The notes beneath the pieces were generated by a model that ran no database searches, was not told the DNA's origin, and was given only the letters and a program-made list of their open reading frames with translations. From NCBI GenBank assembly GCA_963722665.1, contig CAVRNW010000018.1:1-64000 (forward strand): DNA of 64,000 bases, written 5' to 3'. This DNA is from Site-B1 sp963722665 (GTDB lineage Bacteria; Bacteroidota; Bacteroidia; Flavobacteriales; Flavobacteriaceae). Below, piece by piece: positions 30,938 through 39,213 of the stretch. The position numbers and the translations under genes are program-made. How positions within the stretch are numbered: the stretch's first letter is position 1; every line of letters begins with the position of its first letter.

Positions 30938-31490
30938 ATGAATATTAGTAAAATAATTCCTTTAATCCATGTTAAACTTGTAGTTTTTACCATTTTATTC
31001 GCATTATTTATTAGTTCAGCAACAGCTCAAGTTAAAAAAAATAGGCAAACTACTGACTTTTGGAGTCATGTAAGATTTGGAGGTGGAATTGGATTAAACT
31101 TTGGTGAAGGATATTTTAGTGGTACATTGCACCAAGTGCTATTTATCAGTTCAATCTAAATTTGGTTTAGGCCTAGGTTGAGTGCAGCTCATTTTACAAA
31201 GAAAAAAACGATTATAAATCTACTGTTTTGGGAGGTAGTATTATCGGATTATTTAATCCTATTAGAGAAATTCAGATTTCTTCAGAATTTGAACAACTAC
31301 ATGTTAATAGAAATTATTGATAAGTCAATAGAACTCCAGATGACAAAATTATTGGTATCCAGCATTATTTTTAGGCGCAGGTTACAGAAGCGGTAATTTT
31401 ACTATTGGTATTCGTTATGATGTACTTTACGATGAAGACAAAAGTATTTATGCAGACCCATGGATGCCTTTTATGAGGGTTTATTTTTAA
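30938..31490 (+). pseudogene. Small outer-membrane barrel protein, broken by about seven indels
   Basis: Preferred start is the ATG at 30938, giving a signal peptide (VVFTILFALFISSATAQ) and DFWSHVRFGGGIGLNFGEG. Frame is then lost near 31136. Correcting seven one-base indels, mostly in homopolymer runs, restores an open frame of about 185 aa ending in IGIRYDVLYDEDKSIYADPW and MPFMRVYF. The corrected protein resembles a flavobacterial small barrel gene found next to sucA and sometimes loosely labelled alpha-ketoglutarate decarboxylase; I see barrel strands, not an enzyme. Because the residues between indels are conserved-looking, sequence error is more likely than true decay, but I cannot exclude a pseudogene. 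Confidence 0.65.
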
Positions 31491-31491
31491 A

Positions 31492-31925
31492 TTAAAGCGG
31501 AAAAAAAGCCTTTCCTTCTCGAACATCATTAGCCAGATCACAAATAGATTTATTCTCCAGACTATCTAATAGCTCTTTTCTTAAAGGCGCAGCCATATTA
31601 TGAAGCGGACAAGGTTTTTCATCATTACAGTTCTCTAAACTTAACAAACAGGAATTTAATCCTTTTTTCGCCATCAATAACCTGTACAATTCTTTTAAGT
31701 GGCTTTTTTTTATCTTCATCACTTAAGATAAAACCCTCCTTTAGGCCCTCTTGTCGACGATATTACATTTTGTCTGGAAAGTTCTTGTAATAATTTTGCA
31801 ATATATGCTTGCGGCACATTGATAGGATTGGCTATATCCTTAACCATGATCTTTTTGTCTTCGTTACTGTTCAAGGCAAGGAACAGCACTGCTTTTATAG
31901 CATATTTAGAGGAATTTGAGAACAT
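31492..31925 (-). CDS. Rrf2-family Fe-S transcriptional regulator (frameshifted)
   Basis: Two fragments (31925-31719 and 31722-31492) join into about 143 aa when two extra A residues near 31715 and 31695 are removed. The N-terminal winged helix reads KYAIKAVLFLALNS, then VPQAYIAKLLQELSRQNVIS and STRGPKGGFYL. The C-terminal part has three cysteines in CLLSLENCNDEKPC (C-x6-C-x5-C), the cluster-binding arrangement of IscR/NsrR-type regulators. Facing the nos genes, it is a candidate NO- or redox-sensing regulator of denitrification (inference). It ends 1 bp from the convergent barrel gene. Confidence 0.8.
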
Positions 31926-32020
31926 TTTCTTTCTTTTAAAAGGCTTAAAAATAGAAAATAAAATTGTATTTTTATTATGTGATATTTAAGTATTCAATGA
32001 TAAAAAGATATTTTTGTCTT

Positions 32021-32042
32021 AAATATGACAATTATCATATTT
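32021..32042. promoter_or_regulatory. Perfect inverted repeat in the rrf2-nos divergent region
   Basis: Arms AAATATGA (32021-32028) and TCATATTT (32035-32042) around CAATTA form a 22-bp dyad. It lies between a TTTG (32013-32016) and TATTTTA (32038-32044), so it would overlap the promoter of the cytochrome c gene. Size and symmetry suit a dimeric regulator such as the adjacent Rrf2 protein or a Crp/Fnr-type factor; which one is inference. Confidence 0.55.
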
Positions 32043-32106
32043 TATAACTCCTTTAGAATATATTTTTGATCCGTAAATAAAATCATAATCTTTTAATAAA
32101 AAACTA

Positions 32107-32610
32107 ATGAAATCAATATTTAAAGTCTCATCTCTTTTAATCATTTTACTATTAATAAGCTGCGGTGGCGGTGATGAGAAGAAAAAAGAATCTAAAAAGA
32201 TCAAAATAGGCAGTCAGCCAATCGAAAAAAAAGCGACTCCTGTAAAATCTACAACAAAACCCTCAGAAACCATAGACCTCACCAATAAAGGAATTGGTCC
32301 TATTAAATCATTAACCCTTCCTGCAGAAATAGATCAGGCAATGGCAGCAAAGGGTGATGAAATCTATAAAAAAATGTGTACGGCTTGTCACAGACCAGAT
32401 AAAAAATTCATTGGTCCTGCTCCAAAAGGCGTATTGGAGCGTCGTACTCCTGAATGGATAATGAATATGATACTTGATCCGGAAGGCATGGTACAAAAGG
32501 ATCCTCTTGCCAAAGATTTGTTAATGGAGTTTAATGGTGCACCAATGGCAAATCAAAACCTGACAGAAGAAGAAGCCAGAGCCGTATTGGAATACTTTAG
32601 AACTTTATAA
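32107..32610 (+). CDS. Lipoprotein c-type cytochrome (nos-associated)
   Basis: 167 aa. The signal peptide ends in a lipobox (LLIS-C19), so the protein is membrane-anchored in the periplasm or outer membrane. A charged linker is followed by a single haem site CTACH (C91, C94, H95), with a likely axial Met at M147 (NGAPMANQ). The fold is a class I monohaem cytochrome c. First gene of the run leading to nosZ and preceded by the inverted repeat, so it is the likely electron donor to NosZ (inference from context). FAS1 gene follows after 10 bp. Confidence 0.88.
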   Translation: MKSIFKVSSLLIILLLISCGGGDEKKKESKKIKIGSQPIEKKATPVKSTTKPSETIDLTNKGIGPIKSLTLPAEIDQAMAAKGDEIYKKMCTACHRPDKKFIGPAPKGVLERRTPEWIMNMILDPEGMVQKDPLAKDLLMEFNGAPMANQNLTEEEARAVLEYFRTL

Positions 32611-32620
32611 ACAATAATAT

Positions 32621-33184
32621 ATGAAACCTAACCTTAAAATTTTATTTACGGCTATCCTTGTTTTATTCTTATTTAATTGCAAGAATAAAGAAGGACAAGC
32701 TGAAGAGAAAACTGTTACAGATCAAACTGAAGAAAGAACAGGTCAAGCCTTTATTGAGGATGATGAAAGTACAACTGTTTTAAGTATCGCTATTGGCTCT
32801 AAAGACCATACTACTTTAGTTGCTGCAGTGCAAGCTGCGCAACTAGAAAATGTCTTAGTAAATGCAGGACCCTTAATGGTTTTTGCACCAACCAACGAAG
32901 CTTTTGCGGCATTACCCGAAGGGACAGTTGAAAACTTGTTAAAACCAGAAAATAAAGACGCTTTGGCCAATATATTAAAGTATCATGTTACTCCAGGAAA
33001 CTACTCCAAAGACTTTTTAATGAAGTTTAAAAAATTAGGGCAAGCAAACAATCAATATGTAAAAGTAGAGGTTGTTGATGGCGAGCCAGTAATTGGTGGT
33101 GCAAAAATTATAGCCAGTATAACTGCGGGAAATGGAATTGTACATGTAATTGATAAAGTTTTATTACCTCCAACCGAAGAATAA
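32621..33184 (+). CDS. Fasciclin (FAS1) domain lipoprotein
   Basis: 187 aa. The lipobox cysteine is C20 (LVLFLFNC). A single FAS1 domain covers about residues 50-185, with H1 motif GPLMVFAPTNEAFAALP and H2 motif GNGIVHVIDKVLLPP. FAS1 domains mediate adhesion or protein contacts; members encoded near nosZ in Bacteroidota have no established role. It lies 10 bp after the cytochrome and 26 bp before nosZ, so co-transcription is likely. Confidence 0.88.
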   Translation: MKPNLKILFTAILVLFLFNCKNKEGQAEEKTVTDQTEERTGQAFIEDDESTTVLSIAIGSKDHTTLVAAVQAAQLENVLVNAGPLMVFAPTNEAFAALPEGTVENLLKPENKDALANILKYHVTPGNYSKDFLMKFKKLGQANNQYVKVEVVDGEPVIGGAKIIASITAGNGIVHVIDKVLLPPTEE

Positions 33185-33210
33185 AAAACACTAACTAAAA
33201 TCACATTAAA

Positions 33211-35172
33211 ATGAAAAAAATAATAACATCAGCTTTAGCAATATTAACTATTCTTGTTGCATTTACAAGTTGTAATAATTCAGGTAAGTCTAATAGCAAT
33301 GGTGCTTTATCAGGCAATAATGCTGAAAAAGTATATGTAGCACCAGGAGAACACGATTCGCATTATGCATTTATCTCTGGAGGATATAGTGGTAACCTTA
33401 CGGTTTATGGTTTGCCATCTGGAAGAATGTTTAAAGAAATTCCTGTATTCTCTCAATTCCCAACAAATGGTTATGGGTATTCTGAAGAAACTAAACCTAT
33501 GTTAGAAACCTCTTATGGTTTTATACCATGGGATGATTCACATCACCCAGACATTTCTCAAACTAATGGAGAATTAGATGGTCGTTGGATTTTTATTAAC
33601 GGAAACAATACACCACGTATTGCAAGAATTAGTTTAACAACTTTTGAAACTGAAGAAATTATTGAAGTTCCAAATAGTGCTGGTAACCACAGTTCATCTT
33701 TTATTACAGAAAATACAGAGTATGTAGTAGCTGGAACACGTTTTTCTGTTCCAGTTCCACAAAAAGATATGCGCTATTAAAGACTATAAAGGAAACTTTA
33801 AAGGTGCTTTATCTTTTATCTCTGTAGATCCAGAACATGGTCATATGGATATTAAATTCCAAGTACTAATGCCAGGTTTTAACTATGATTTATCACATCC
33901 TGGACGAGGAAAATCTCATGGTTGGTTCTTCTTTACTACTTATAATACAGAAGAAGCAAACTCACTTTTAGAAGTTAATGCTTCTCAAAATGATAAAGAT
34001 TTTATTGCTGCAATAAACTGGAAAAAAATTGAAGAATATGTAAATAATGGTGGTGGTACAATGATGCCAGCTAATTATGCGCATAATGTATATAATGATG
34101 ATACACATACTGCAACTTCTACTATGAAAAAAGAAGTACGTGTCGTTAATCCTGCAGAAGTTCCTGGAGCAGTTTATTTATTACCAACACCAAAATCACC
34201 TCATGGTTGTGATGTAGATCCAACTGGTGAATATATTGTTGGTAATGGTAAATTATCAGCCAACTTAACAGTACACTCATTTACAAAAATGTTAGATGCT
34301 ATTGAGAATGAAAAATTTGCTGGTGATGCTTATGGTATTCCAATTTTAAAATTCGAAGATGTATTAGCAGGTTCTGTAGAACAACCAGGTTTAGGACCAT
34401 TACATACAGAATTTGATGGTAAAGGAAATGCTTATACTACATTCTTTATTTCTTCTGAAGTTGTAAAATGGAAATTAGGAACTTGGGAAGTTATTGATAG
34501 AAAACCAACTTACTATTCTGTTGGTCACTTAATGATTCCTGGAGGAAACTCTGCAAAACCATTTGGTAAATACATGTTCGCAATGAACAAAATAACTAAA
34601 GATAGATATTTGCCAACTGGTCCAGAAATGGAGCACTCAGCTCAATTATATGATATTTCTGGAGATAAAATGGAATTACTTTTAGATTTCCCTACACATG
34701 GTGAACCTCACTATGCAGCAGCAATTCCTGCCGAAATTATTAAAAATAACTCACTAAAAATCTTATAAGTTATCAGAAAATGAACACCCTTACAAAGCAT
34801 TAAGCGATGCAGATACTAAAGTGGTTAGAGATGGTAAAAAAGTTCATGTTTATATGACTATGATACGTAGTCACTTCTCACCGGATAATATTGAAGGTGT
34901 AAAAGTTGGAGACAAAGTATTCTTCCATATTACCAACTTAGAACAAGATTTTGATGTACCTCATGGTTTTGCTATGATTGGTGCTAGAAATGCTGAGTTG
35001 TTAATTATACCAGGACAGACAAAAACATTAACTTGGGAACCAGAAACAAGTAGGTGTTTGGCCATTCTATTGTACAGATTTCTGTTCTGCATTACACCAA
35101 GAAATGCAAGGTTATGTTCGTGTATCTCCAGCAAATTCAGACATTAAATTGTCTTGGTCATTAGGTGAATAA
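33211..35172 (+). CDS. nosZ: Nitrous oxide reductase, clade II (frameshifted)
   Basis: Three single inserted bases (near 33771, 34764 and 35047) split the gene; corrected length is about 652 aa, normal for NosZ. It reduces N2O to N2 at a Cu4S (CuZ) site. The signal peptide is of Sec/lipoprotein type (VAFTSC21), not Tat, as in clade II enzymes. The beta-propeller contains GYSGNLTVYGLPSGRMFKEI, PWDDSHHPDISQTNGELDGR, SHGWFFFTTYN, SPHGCDVDPTGEYIVGNGKL and GPLHTEFDGKGNAYTTFF, supplying CuZ histidines. The C-terminal cupredoxin domain has the CuA motif CTDFCSALHQEM about 33 residues from the end. All signature residues survive, so sequence error is more likely than a dead gene. No nosR is present, consistent with clade II. 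Confidence 0.92.
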
Positions 35173-35231
35173 TAATTTAATACACATTTAAGCTTAGGAA
35201 GATTTTGTTTTAGTGTTTATTTTCCTTCTAT

Positions 35232-35267
35232 AAGGCGAGAGTTGATTTATCGCTCTCGCCTTTTTTT
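35232..35267 (+). terminator. Rho-independent terminator after nosZ
   Basis: GC-rich stem GGCGAGAG/CTCTCGCC with an 11-nt loop and seven T residues, 60 bp after the nosZ stop. It separates the cytochrome-FAS1-nosZ unit from the accessory genes, which therefore need read-through or a second promoter. Confidence 0.88.
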
Positions 35268-35302
35268 AAAACACTTTCAATAAATAAACAAATAAATATA
35301 TT

Positions 35303-35923
35303 ATGAAGAAGGCTGGAATTATCATGGTATTTGGTTCCTTATTATTGTTAGGGCTTTTTAAATTCCCTTTATGGAACATTATGCTTGGTGCTCCGCAATA
35401 TCCAGATCCTTTAGGTATGAACATCTACATTCAAGGCATAGAAGGAGTAAATGAATTCGATTTACAAAATATAGATGGCCTAAACCATTATATTGGTATG
35501 AAAACAATTCCGAAAGCAGAAGACATGTGGGAGTTTTCGGTTTTTCCTAAAGTTATCATTGGTATGGTAATATTAGGTGTAATCGTTGGCTCGTTAGGTT
35601 ATTTTGAAAAATTAAGTTACAAATACTTTTTAGGATGGTTTTTATTAATGTCTATATTGGGTATTTTAGGTATGTACGACTTTAACAACTGGTTAATTGA
35701 CTATGGTAGCAACTTAGATCCACATGCCATAATAAAAGTAACTAATCCAGATGGTACACCAATGTCTTACAAACCACCTTTATTAGGTTTTCAAAAACTA
35801 TTGAATTTTGATGTAACTTCAATGCCACATATTGGAGGATACCTTATGTTTGTAGGTATGTCATTGACACTTGTAGCTTTTTGGTTGGGAAGAAAAGCAA
35901 GTTTAAAGAAAACAACATCATAA
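35303..35923 (+). CDS. nos-cluster integral membrane protein
   Basis: 206 aa. Hydrophobic segments lie at about residues 4-22, 78-98, 105-125 and 178-198, with a periplasmic-looking loop (MLGAPQYPDPLGMNIYIQGI) after the first. It carries conserved-looking HIGGYLMFVGMSL near the C-terminus. It sits between nosZ and nosL on the same strand, a position where Bacteroidota nos clusters often have such a protein. Its function is unknown; assistance in copper handling or maturation is inferred only from its neighbours. Confidence 0.75.
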   Translation: MKKAGIIMVFGSLLLLGLFKFPLWNIMLGAPQYPDPLGMNIYIQGIEGVNEFDLQNIDGLNHYIGMKTIPKAEDMWEFSVFPKVIIGMVILGVIVGSLGYFEKLSYKYFLGWFLLMSILGILGMYDFNNWLIDYGSNLDPHAIIKVTNPDGTPMSYKPPLLGFQKLLNFDVTSMPHIGGYLMFVGMSLTLVAFWLGRKASLKKTTS

Positions 35924-35950
35924 AATCCAAAATTACTAATCACTAAAAAC

Positions 35951-36388
35951 ATGCAAACACTAAAACACTATTCAGCTTTAGCATTATTACTGTTGTTTTT
36001 CAGTTGTAATGTTGGTCCAAAACCAATAAATTATGGAAGTGATGGTTGTCATTTTTGTAAAATGACGATTGTAGATAAAGTTCATGCAGCAGAAATTGTA
36101 ACCAAAAAAGGTAAAGTTTACATGTTTGATGCCACAGAATGTATGATTCATTTTATGGAGGATTTTGACACTTCTGAAATTAAACTCTATTTATCTAATA
36201 ACTACACAGAGCCAGAAACTTTAATCGATGCCACAAAAGCCACGTTTTTAATCAGCGAGAACATTCCGAGTCCTATGGGTGCATTTCTTTCTGCTTTTAA
36301 AAACAAAGCAGATGCCGAAAAATTTCAAGCAGAAAAAGGAGGCGAATTATACATTTGGGAAGAACTATTGGTAAAATTTAAGGACTAG
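35951..36388 (+). CDS. nosL: NosL copper chaperone lipoprotein
   Basis: 145 aa. Signal peptide with lipobox cysteine C19 (LLFFSC). The motif GCHFCKM (C33, C36, M38) is the copper-binding site of the NosL family, followed by KGKVYMFDATECMIHFM. NosL delivers Cu(I) to the NosDFY machinery for CuZ assembly. It lies 27 bp after the membrane protein and 4 bp before nosD. Confidence 0.93.
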   Translation: MQTLKHYSALALLLLFFSCNVGPKPINYGSDGCHFCKMTIVDKVHAAEIVTKKGKVYMFDATECMIHFMEDFDTSEIKLYLSNNYTEPETLIDATKATFLISENIPSPMGAFLSAFKNKADAEKFQAEKGGELYIWEELLVKFKD

Positions 36389-36392
36389 TTTC

Positions 36393-37628
36393 ATGAAACT
36401 GCTATTGGTTTTTCTAAGCGTCATTTTAATGGCTCAATCAAGTATTGCACAAACTGTTGAAGTTTGTAAAACCTGTCCTATTTCAACATTAAAGGAAGGC
36501 ATTACACAGGCAAAAGATTTAGATACCATTGTAATTAAAAAAGGCACTTACAAGGAAAATAATATTGTAGTTGACAAACCACTTACTATTATTGGTGAAA
36601 ATTACCCTATAATTGATGGCGAATTAAAAGGTGAAATAATCACGATTACTTCTGATAATGTCACAGTAGATGGCTTATTCATTATAAATGTTGGTAACAG
36701 CTATACCGAAGACTATGCGGCTATTCGTGTTAAAAACAGCAAAAATTTTGTAATTCAGAATTTAGTTTTAGAAAAATTGTTCTTCGGAATTTATATCGAA
36801 AAATCAAGAGACGGAAAAGTGTTTCACAATAAAATTGTGGGTGAAGCTGTAGAAGAATACAATTCGGGAAACGGTATTCAACTTTGGTACAGTAAAAATG
36901 TTCAAATCGAACATAATTTTGTGCAACATGTTCGTGATGGTATTTATTTAGAATTTTCTGATGATTGCACTATTAAAAATAATGTGAGCGCTTTAAATGT
37001 GCGTTACGGATTGCACTTTATGTTCTCTAACAACGACAGTTACGAAGACAATACGTTTGAAAATAATGGAGCTGGTGTTGCTGTTATGTTTTCAAAACAA
37101 ATTAAAATGTACAACAACATTTTTAAGGAAAATTGGGGAACAGCATCTTATGGTTTGTTGCTTAAAGAAATTAATGATGCCGAAATTGAACGAAATACCT
37201 TTGAAGACAATACCATAGGTATTAATGTTGAGGGTTCTAACCGAATTAATTATAAACACAACAATTTTATAAATAATGGTTGGGCAATTAAAGTAAAAGG
37301 TGCTTGTTACACCAATATATTTACAGAAAATAATTTTTTATACAACTCCTTTGATATTGCCTACAACAGCAAGGTAAATGACAATGAATTTGACAGAAAT
37401 TATTGGAGTAGTTACACAGGTTACGATCTCGATAAAGATGGCATTGGAGATATACCTTACAGACCTGTTAAACTGTTTTCATACATCGTAAACCGTACAC
37501 CAGAAACTATCATTCTATTACGCAGTATGTTTATAGATATAATTGATTTTTCTGAAAAAGTATCACCTGTTTTTACTCCAAATGATTTACTGGACAACAA
37601 TCCACAAATAAAAAAACTAACATGGTAA
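36393..37628 (+). CDS. nosD: NosD periplasmic maturation protein
   Basis: 411 aa. Signal peptide (LLLVFLSVILMAQSSIAQ) followed by many repeats of about 22 residues of a right-handed parallel beta-helix (CASH-domain type), for example NFVIQNLVLEKLFFGIYIEK, SKNVQIEHNFVQHVRDGIYL and RYGLHFMFSNNDSYEDNTFE. NosD is the periplasmic partner of the NosFY ABC transporter in inserting copper or sulfide into NosZ. Its stop codon overlaps the nosF start by 7 bp. Confidence 0.93.
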   Translation: MKLLLVFLSVILMAQSSIAQTVEVCKTCPISTLKEGITQAKDLDTIVIKKGTYKENNIVVDKPLTIIGENYPIIDGELKGEIITITSDNVTVDGLFIINVGNSYTEDYAAIRVKNSKNFVIQNLVLEKLFFGIYIEKSRDGKVFHNKIVGEAVEEYNSGNGIQLWYSKNVQIEHNFVQHVRDGIYLEFSDDCTIKNNVSALNVRYGLHFMFSNNDSYEDNTFENNGAGVAVMFSKQIKMYNNIFKENWGTASYGLLLKEINDAEIERNTFEDNTIGINVEGSNRINYKHNNFINNGWAIKVKGACYTNIFTENNFLYNSFDIAYNSKVNDNEFDRNYWSSYTGYDLDKDGIGDIPYRPVKLFSYIVNRTPETIILLRSMFIDIIDFSEKVSPVFTPNDLLDNNPQIKKLTW

Positions 37629-38331
37629 TTATTGAGAACTTACATAAAAAATTTGGAAAGAACCAAGTGTTAAGTGGTGTTGATTTAACATATTAATGAA
37701 GGTGGAATTTTTGCAGTGCTAGGACCTAATGGTTCAGGTAAAACTACATTGATAAAATCTGTTCTAGGTATGGTTATCCCTAACAAAGGAAATATTACTG
37801 TTTTAGGCGAAAACATTAAAAAGAATTCAGATTACAGACATAAAATTGACTATTTGCCACAAATTGCCAACTTCCCTAGTAATCTTAAAGTAAAAGAATT
37901 AATCACAATGATTAAAGATTTACGCAAGCAAACCAATGAAGACGAACGCTTAATACAACTTTTTAAACTTGAACCTTTTTTAGATAAAAAACTAGGCACC
38001 CTTTCAGGAGGAACTAAACAAAAAGTAAACCTTGTTTTAACCTTTATGTTTAATAGTCCATTGATCATTTTGGACGAACCAACAACAGGATTAGATCCAA
38101 TTTCATTATTGAGATTAAAAAAATTAATTCAAGCATGAAAAAGCAAAAGGAAAAACCATTTTAATAACATCTCATATCATGAGTTTTGTTGAAGAAGTAT
38201 CGGATGAAATCGTCTTTCTTTTGGAAGGAAAAATATATTTCAAAGGCAGCACTAACGAACTTAAAACAAAGACCAATCAACCAGATTTTGAACATGCCAT
38301 TGCATCAATACTAACAGAAAACCATGCTTAA
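37622..38331 (+). CDS. nosF: NosF ABC-transporter ATPase (frameshifted)
   Basis: About 235 aa once two extra bases are removed (near 37702, where VDLT should read on to NEGGIFAVLGPNGSGKTT, and near 38126, where KKLIQ should read on to HEKAKGKTILITSH). Walker A is GPNGSGKTT, the signature is LSGGTKQKVNL, Walker B is PLIILDEPTTGLDP, and the switch His lies in ITSHIMS. NosF powers the NosDFY complex. It overlaps nosD at its start and nosY at its end (ATG of nosY within the last codons), so translation is coupled. Confidence 0.9.
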
Positions 38332-39106
38332 AATATTAAAATATAGCTTTTATGATTTGATGCGCAGTCGCTGGAGCTACGTGTATTTTGCATTCTATCT
38401 TTTACTTGGGATTGTCCTTTTGTTTCTTAACAATGATCTGTCAAAAGCAGTGATCACGCTTATGAATGTTATTATTGTACTCGTACCATTAATTGGAACC
38501 ATTTTTGGAGTCATGTACTATTATAATTCCAAAGAGTTTACTGAGTTATTGTTAGCCCAACCATTAAAAAGATCATCCATTTTTTTGGGACAATATTTGG
38601 GTGTTGCATTATCCTTAACAATGAGTTTGATCCTTGGGTTAGGCATCCCTTTTATTTTTTATGGATTATTTAAATCTAGTGTAATTTGGGATTTTTCATT
38701 ACTCTTAATAACCGGAACATTCCTAACCTTTATTTTTACGGCCTTAGCTTTTAATATTGCTTTATCAAACGAAAACAGAATAAAAGGATTTGGGTATGCA
38801 ATACTAGTTTGGTTGTTCCTTGCAGTAATATATGATGGATTATTCCTGATGTCTTTGATTATTTTCGAAGAATATCCTTTGGATAAAATATCCCTTTTCG
38901 GCACGATGTTAAACCCAATTGATTTGTCTAGGACTTTAATACTTTTAAAACTTGATATATCAGCCTTGTTAGGTTATACAGGAGCTGTTTTTAAAAAGTT
39001 TTTTGGTACTGACTTTGGTTTGTTCGTGTCCATAATTATGCTCTCTTTTTGGGTTGTTATGCCTGTATGGAGGATAGTATTTAAATCAAAAAAGAAAGAT
39101 TTTTAA
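38324..39106 (+). CDS. nosY: NosY ABC-2 type permease
   Basis: 260 aa with about six membrane helices, among them WSYVYFAFYLLLGIVLLFL, ITLMNVIIVLVPLIGTIFGV and LGVALSLTMSLILGLGIPF. NSKEFTELLLAQPLKRSSIF is the typical NosY/ABC-2 cytoplasmic motif. It forms the membrane part of the NosDFY transporter. It starts 8 bp before the nosF stop and is the last recognisable nos gene. Confidence 0.92.
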   Translation: MLKILKYSFYDLMRSRWSYVYFAFYLLLGIVLLFLNNDLSKAVITLMNVIIVLVPLIGTIFGVMYYYNSKEFTELLLAQPLKRSSIFLGQYLGVALSLTMSLILGLGIPFIFYGLFKSSVIWDFSLLLITGTFLTFIFTALAFNIALSNENRIKGFGYAILVWLFLAVIYDGLFLMSLIIFEEYPLDKISLFGTMLNPIDLSRTLILLKLDISALLGYTGAVFKKFFGTDFGLFVSIIMLSFWVVMPVWRIVFKSKKKDF

Positions 39107-39213
39107 ATTATTATCCTATTCCAAATACTAAGTTTCATAAGAAATGTGTTATATGATATAAATCACCTTTTAGGCCAACAATTAACCATATTATTGGCAC
39201 TTAAAAATTGAAT

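Noticed and set aside
33760..35060. Programmed frameshifting in nosZ
   Set aside because: Three separate +1 sites without a slippery sequence or a conserved context, and similar breaks in unrelated genes. Sequence error is simpler.
31492..39106. nos cluster as a recently acquired mobile island
   Set aside because: No integrase, transposase, direct repeats or tRNA border is seen. Codon usage looked somewhat different by eye, but I could not measure it.
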